64,000 nt of DNA, taken from positions 310,001 through 374,000 of the forward strand of contig JAHBXC010000002.1 in assembly GCA_019636675.1 (NCBI GenBank), read 5' to 3'. A program made the position numbers and the translations under genes. Within the stretch, counting starts at the first letter, position 1; every line of letters starts with the position of its first letter. This document shows positions 62,287 to 64,000 of the stretch, in pieces. The stretch is from Phycisphaeraceae bacterium. Lineage in GTDB: Bacteria > Planctomycetota > Phycisphaerae > Phycisphaerales > UBA1924. The notes below the pieces were generated by a model, which was not told where the DNA came from, ran no database searches, and saw nothing but the letters and a program-made list of their open reading frames with translations.

Positions 62287-64000
62287 TCAGTTACACGCCG
62301 TGCCGAAGTTGGTCAGCATGATGTTGAGGTCTCCGAAGTCCACGACGCCGTCGGCGTTGAGGTCGGCGGGCATGTTCTCGCCCTTGTTGCCGAAGCAGCT
62401 GAGGAGCAGGTTGAGGTCCGCGAAGTCGACGAGGCCGTCGCCGGTGGCGTCTCCGACGCAGCCGGTGGGGTCGAAGGTCTGGAAGGCGATGGAGGCGACG
62501 GGCTCGCGTGTGCCGTCGCTGTCGAGATCGGCGAAGATCACGACATCGAAGAGCTGGCCGGGGCGGTACTCATCGAAGGCGACATCGAACCGGCGCGTGG
62601 CGGTGTTGCCGGGCGCGACGGTCGCGTAGTTGAGGAAGCCGTTGCCGGGGTCGTTGCCGTTGATGCGCAGGACGCCGCCGCCCTGGACCTCGTAGAAGAG
62701 CGCGCCGTCGGCCTCGCCGACATTGGCGACGGTGAAGCCGACGTTGAAGGTTTCGCCGAAGGGGATGCGGATCGGCCCCGTGGGGTCAGCGACTTGCAGG
62801 CACCACTGGGGCAGGGGCGAGCCGGGGTTGATGATGGTTGACCTGATCTGCCCGCTCGCGGTGTAGGCCTGGTTCGTGCCCAGGTCGGTGACGATCGCTT
62901 CGAGGCAGGTCGTCGAGCCCTGCCCGAGGGTGCCCTCGCAGTCGACGACGATGGGGATGTTCACGCACCCGCCTGGTGGGACGGTGACGGAGCCCATGTT
63001 GGGCGTGATGAACATCGGCAGCACGGCGTTGGGGCATCCGGGTCCGGTGACGCTGCCGATGGTCCATCCGTAGTTCTTGGGCACGGTGGAGTTGTTGCAG
63101 ATGGTCAGCGTCATGGTGACGGACTGATCGATCGGCCAGCAGCAGGTCTCGAACTTGGTGAGATGGACCTCGGTGTCGCGTGGGTCATCGATGCAGGGGT
63201 TCGGATTGCAGGAGGTGTTGTCGCCGAGGTAGGTCCCGTTGAAGATTTCCGTGCAGTCCGCCTGCGTGGTGACGGTGCAGAGCGGTTGCGGCACGCCGGG
63301 TCGTTCGTAGCAGCACGCCCCGCGCGGGTCGGGCTTGTGGTCGCAGATGGGGATGTCGATGCAGATCTCTCGCGTGCAGCACTGATTGAGGTTGATGTCA
63401 TGGATGCTCATCTCGAAGCAGAGCTCTTCGCCCGGCGTCGCGCCGGTGATCATGACCATGATGGGCTGCGAGGTCTGGTTCGGCCCGACTGGCGGGACGA
63501 GCGCGATGTAGTTGGGCGTGATGGTCACGCCGGCGGGTGGGTAGAAGAAGATGTGGTGCAGGGTGTCGGGGGTGAGGTTGTCGAACTGGAAGGTGTAGAG
63601 GTAGGAGCCGGGCACGCCGTCGGGGGAGCAGACGATGTACTCGTTGTCCGCGCGGATCTGGAAGCAGTCGCAGTCGGGCGTGATGCAGACCTCGACGGAG
63701 CAGCAGTTGTTGCCGGTGGCGTCGAGGAGCGTGACGATGAAGCAGAACTCTTCGCCCGAAGTGAGCCCGCTGAAGTTGACCTTGACAGTGGCGGAGCTGC
63801 CGTCGGCGATGAACTGCTGGATGATGTTGGGCGACACGCCGATGGGGTTGCCGGGGGGCATGGGGGTGATGAGGATGGTCTGCGCGTCGACGCCCGAGTT
63901 GTTGTTGATGACGAGCGTGGCGCTGACGCTGCCGCTGCCGTCGAGAGCGCATTCGATCTCGGCGACGTCGACGGTGCAGCTGGCCTTCTTGCAGATCGTG
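62287..64000 (-). CDS. Cysteine-rich secreted protein with dockerin-like pair (5' end outside window)
   Basis: The frame stays open to the right edge, so only the last 570 residues are seen; an internal ATG at 63861 is not the start. Two similar blocks of about 110 residues end in the pattern GEEFCF..CC..EVCI and GEELCF..CC..EICI, each with four or five cysteines and a Pro-rich strand, like immunoglobulin-type or BACON-like folds. Then follow a GACCYERPGVP..C..C segment, further beta-rich domains, and the final Cys-bracketed dockerin-like pair. The disulfide-rich make-up indicates an extracellular protein. No catalytic motif is visible. A strong terminator follows. Confidence 0.9.
   Translation of the reverse strand, partial: TICKKASCTVDVAEIECALDGSGSVSATLVINNNSGVDAQTILITPMPPGNPIGVSPNIIQQFIADGSSATVKVNFSGLTSGEEFCFIVTLLDATGNNCCSVEVCITPDCDCFQIRADNEYIVCSPDGVPGSYLYTFQFDNLTPDTLHHIFFYPPAGVTITPNYIALVPPVGPNQTSQPIMVMITGATPGEELCFEMSIHDINLNQCCTREICIDIPICDHKPDPRGACCYERPGVPQPLCTVTTQADCTEIFNGTYLGDNTSCNPNPCIDDPRDTEVHLTKFETCCWPIDQSVTMTLTICNNSTVPKNYGWTIGSVTGPGCPNAVLPMFITPNMGSVTVPPGGCVNIPIVVDCEGTLGQGSTTCLEAIVTDLGTNQAYTASGQIRSTIINPGSPLPQWCLQVADPTGPIRIPFGETFNVGFTVANVGEADGALFYEVQGGGVLRINGNDPGNGFLNYATVAPGNTATRRFDVAFDEYRPGQLFDVVIFADLDSDGTREPVASIAFQTFDPTGCVGDATGDGLVDFADLNLLLSCFGNKGENMPADLNADGVVDFGDLNIMLTNFGTACN

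Overview
The window is a GC-rich bacterial chromosome segment, most likely from the Planctomycetota and probably class Phycisphaerae or a relative. This rests on a combination of traits, not on a marker gene. They are an alternative complex III operon joined to a caa3 oxidase, secreted proteins ending in paired dockerin-like calcium repeats, other secreted proteins ending in a PEP-CTERM-like PAPG/PTPG-helix-RRRR tail, large receptor-type Ser/Thr kinases (one coupled to an ECF sigma factor), and many short genes of unknown function. There are no insertion sequences, phage genes, CRISPR arrays or integrase genes, so this looks like core chromosome.

Positions 1-12970 hold one long respiratory operon on the plus strand: actB (5' end outside the window), actC, actD, actE, actF, a small membrane protein, a SCO-type copper chaperone, coxB with a fused cytochrome c, an A2-type coxA, coxC, a coxD fused to a second cytochrome c, and an unknown two-helix membrane protein. 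Together they oxidise quinol and pass electrons through c hemes to oxygen. A tRNA-Asn with a strong terminator follows at 13.1 kb.

Positions 13.2-33.7 kb are also all plus strand. They encode a secreted 14-repeat FG-GAP protein, a glycine-zipper lipoprotein, a SulP transporter, a SYLF lipoprotein, polyphosphate kinase 2, a class II glutamine amidotransferase, a complete RND efflux operon (outer-membrane factor, adaptor, pump), and a run of unknown protein, LOG-family protein, aspartate ammonia-lyase, Dcu transporter and porin that fits aspartate/fumarate/succinate metabolism and transport.

Positions 33.8-46 kb carry an ECF sigma factor translationally coupled to a kinase with a zinc-binding anti-sigma-like N terminus and a WD40 sensor region. 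Then come a tiny membrane protein, two PEP-CTERM-like exported proteins, a close paralog of the glycine-zipper lipoprotein, and release factor 3.

Positions 46-64 kb encode PEP carboxylase, an orphan lipoprotein secretin with a large unexplained C-terminal domain, an ABC exporter, a PEP-CTERM-like propeller protein and a second kinase. The last part is a cluster of dockerin-tagged secreted proteins (FG-GAP protein, metzincin protease, cysteine-rich protein running off the right edge) with a ribosome hibernation factor among them.

A recurring GTANNNT element lies upstream of about a dozen genes. In four of them, and in a fifth with ATACCAT instead, it ends only 6-8 bases before the start codon, which suggests leaderless transcripts. 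No complete, clearly new multi-gene system is proven. The strongest candidates for something undescribed are the COX IV-cytochrome c fusion with the His-rich tails across the respiratory operon, the secretin with its extra domain, and the sigma factor-zinc finger-kinase pair.
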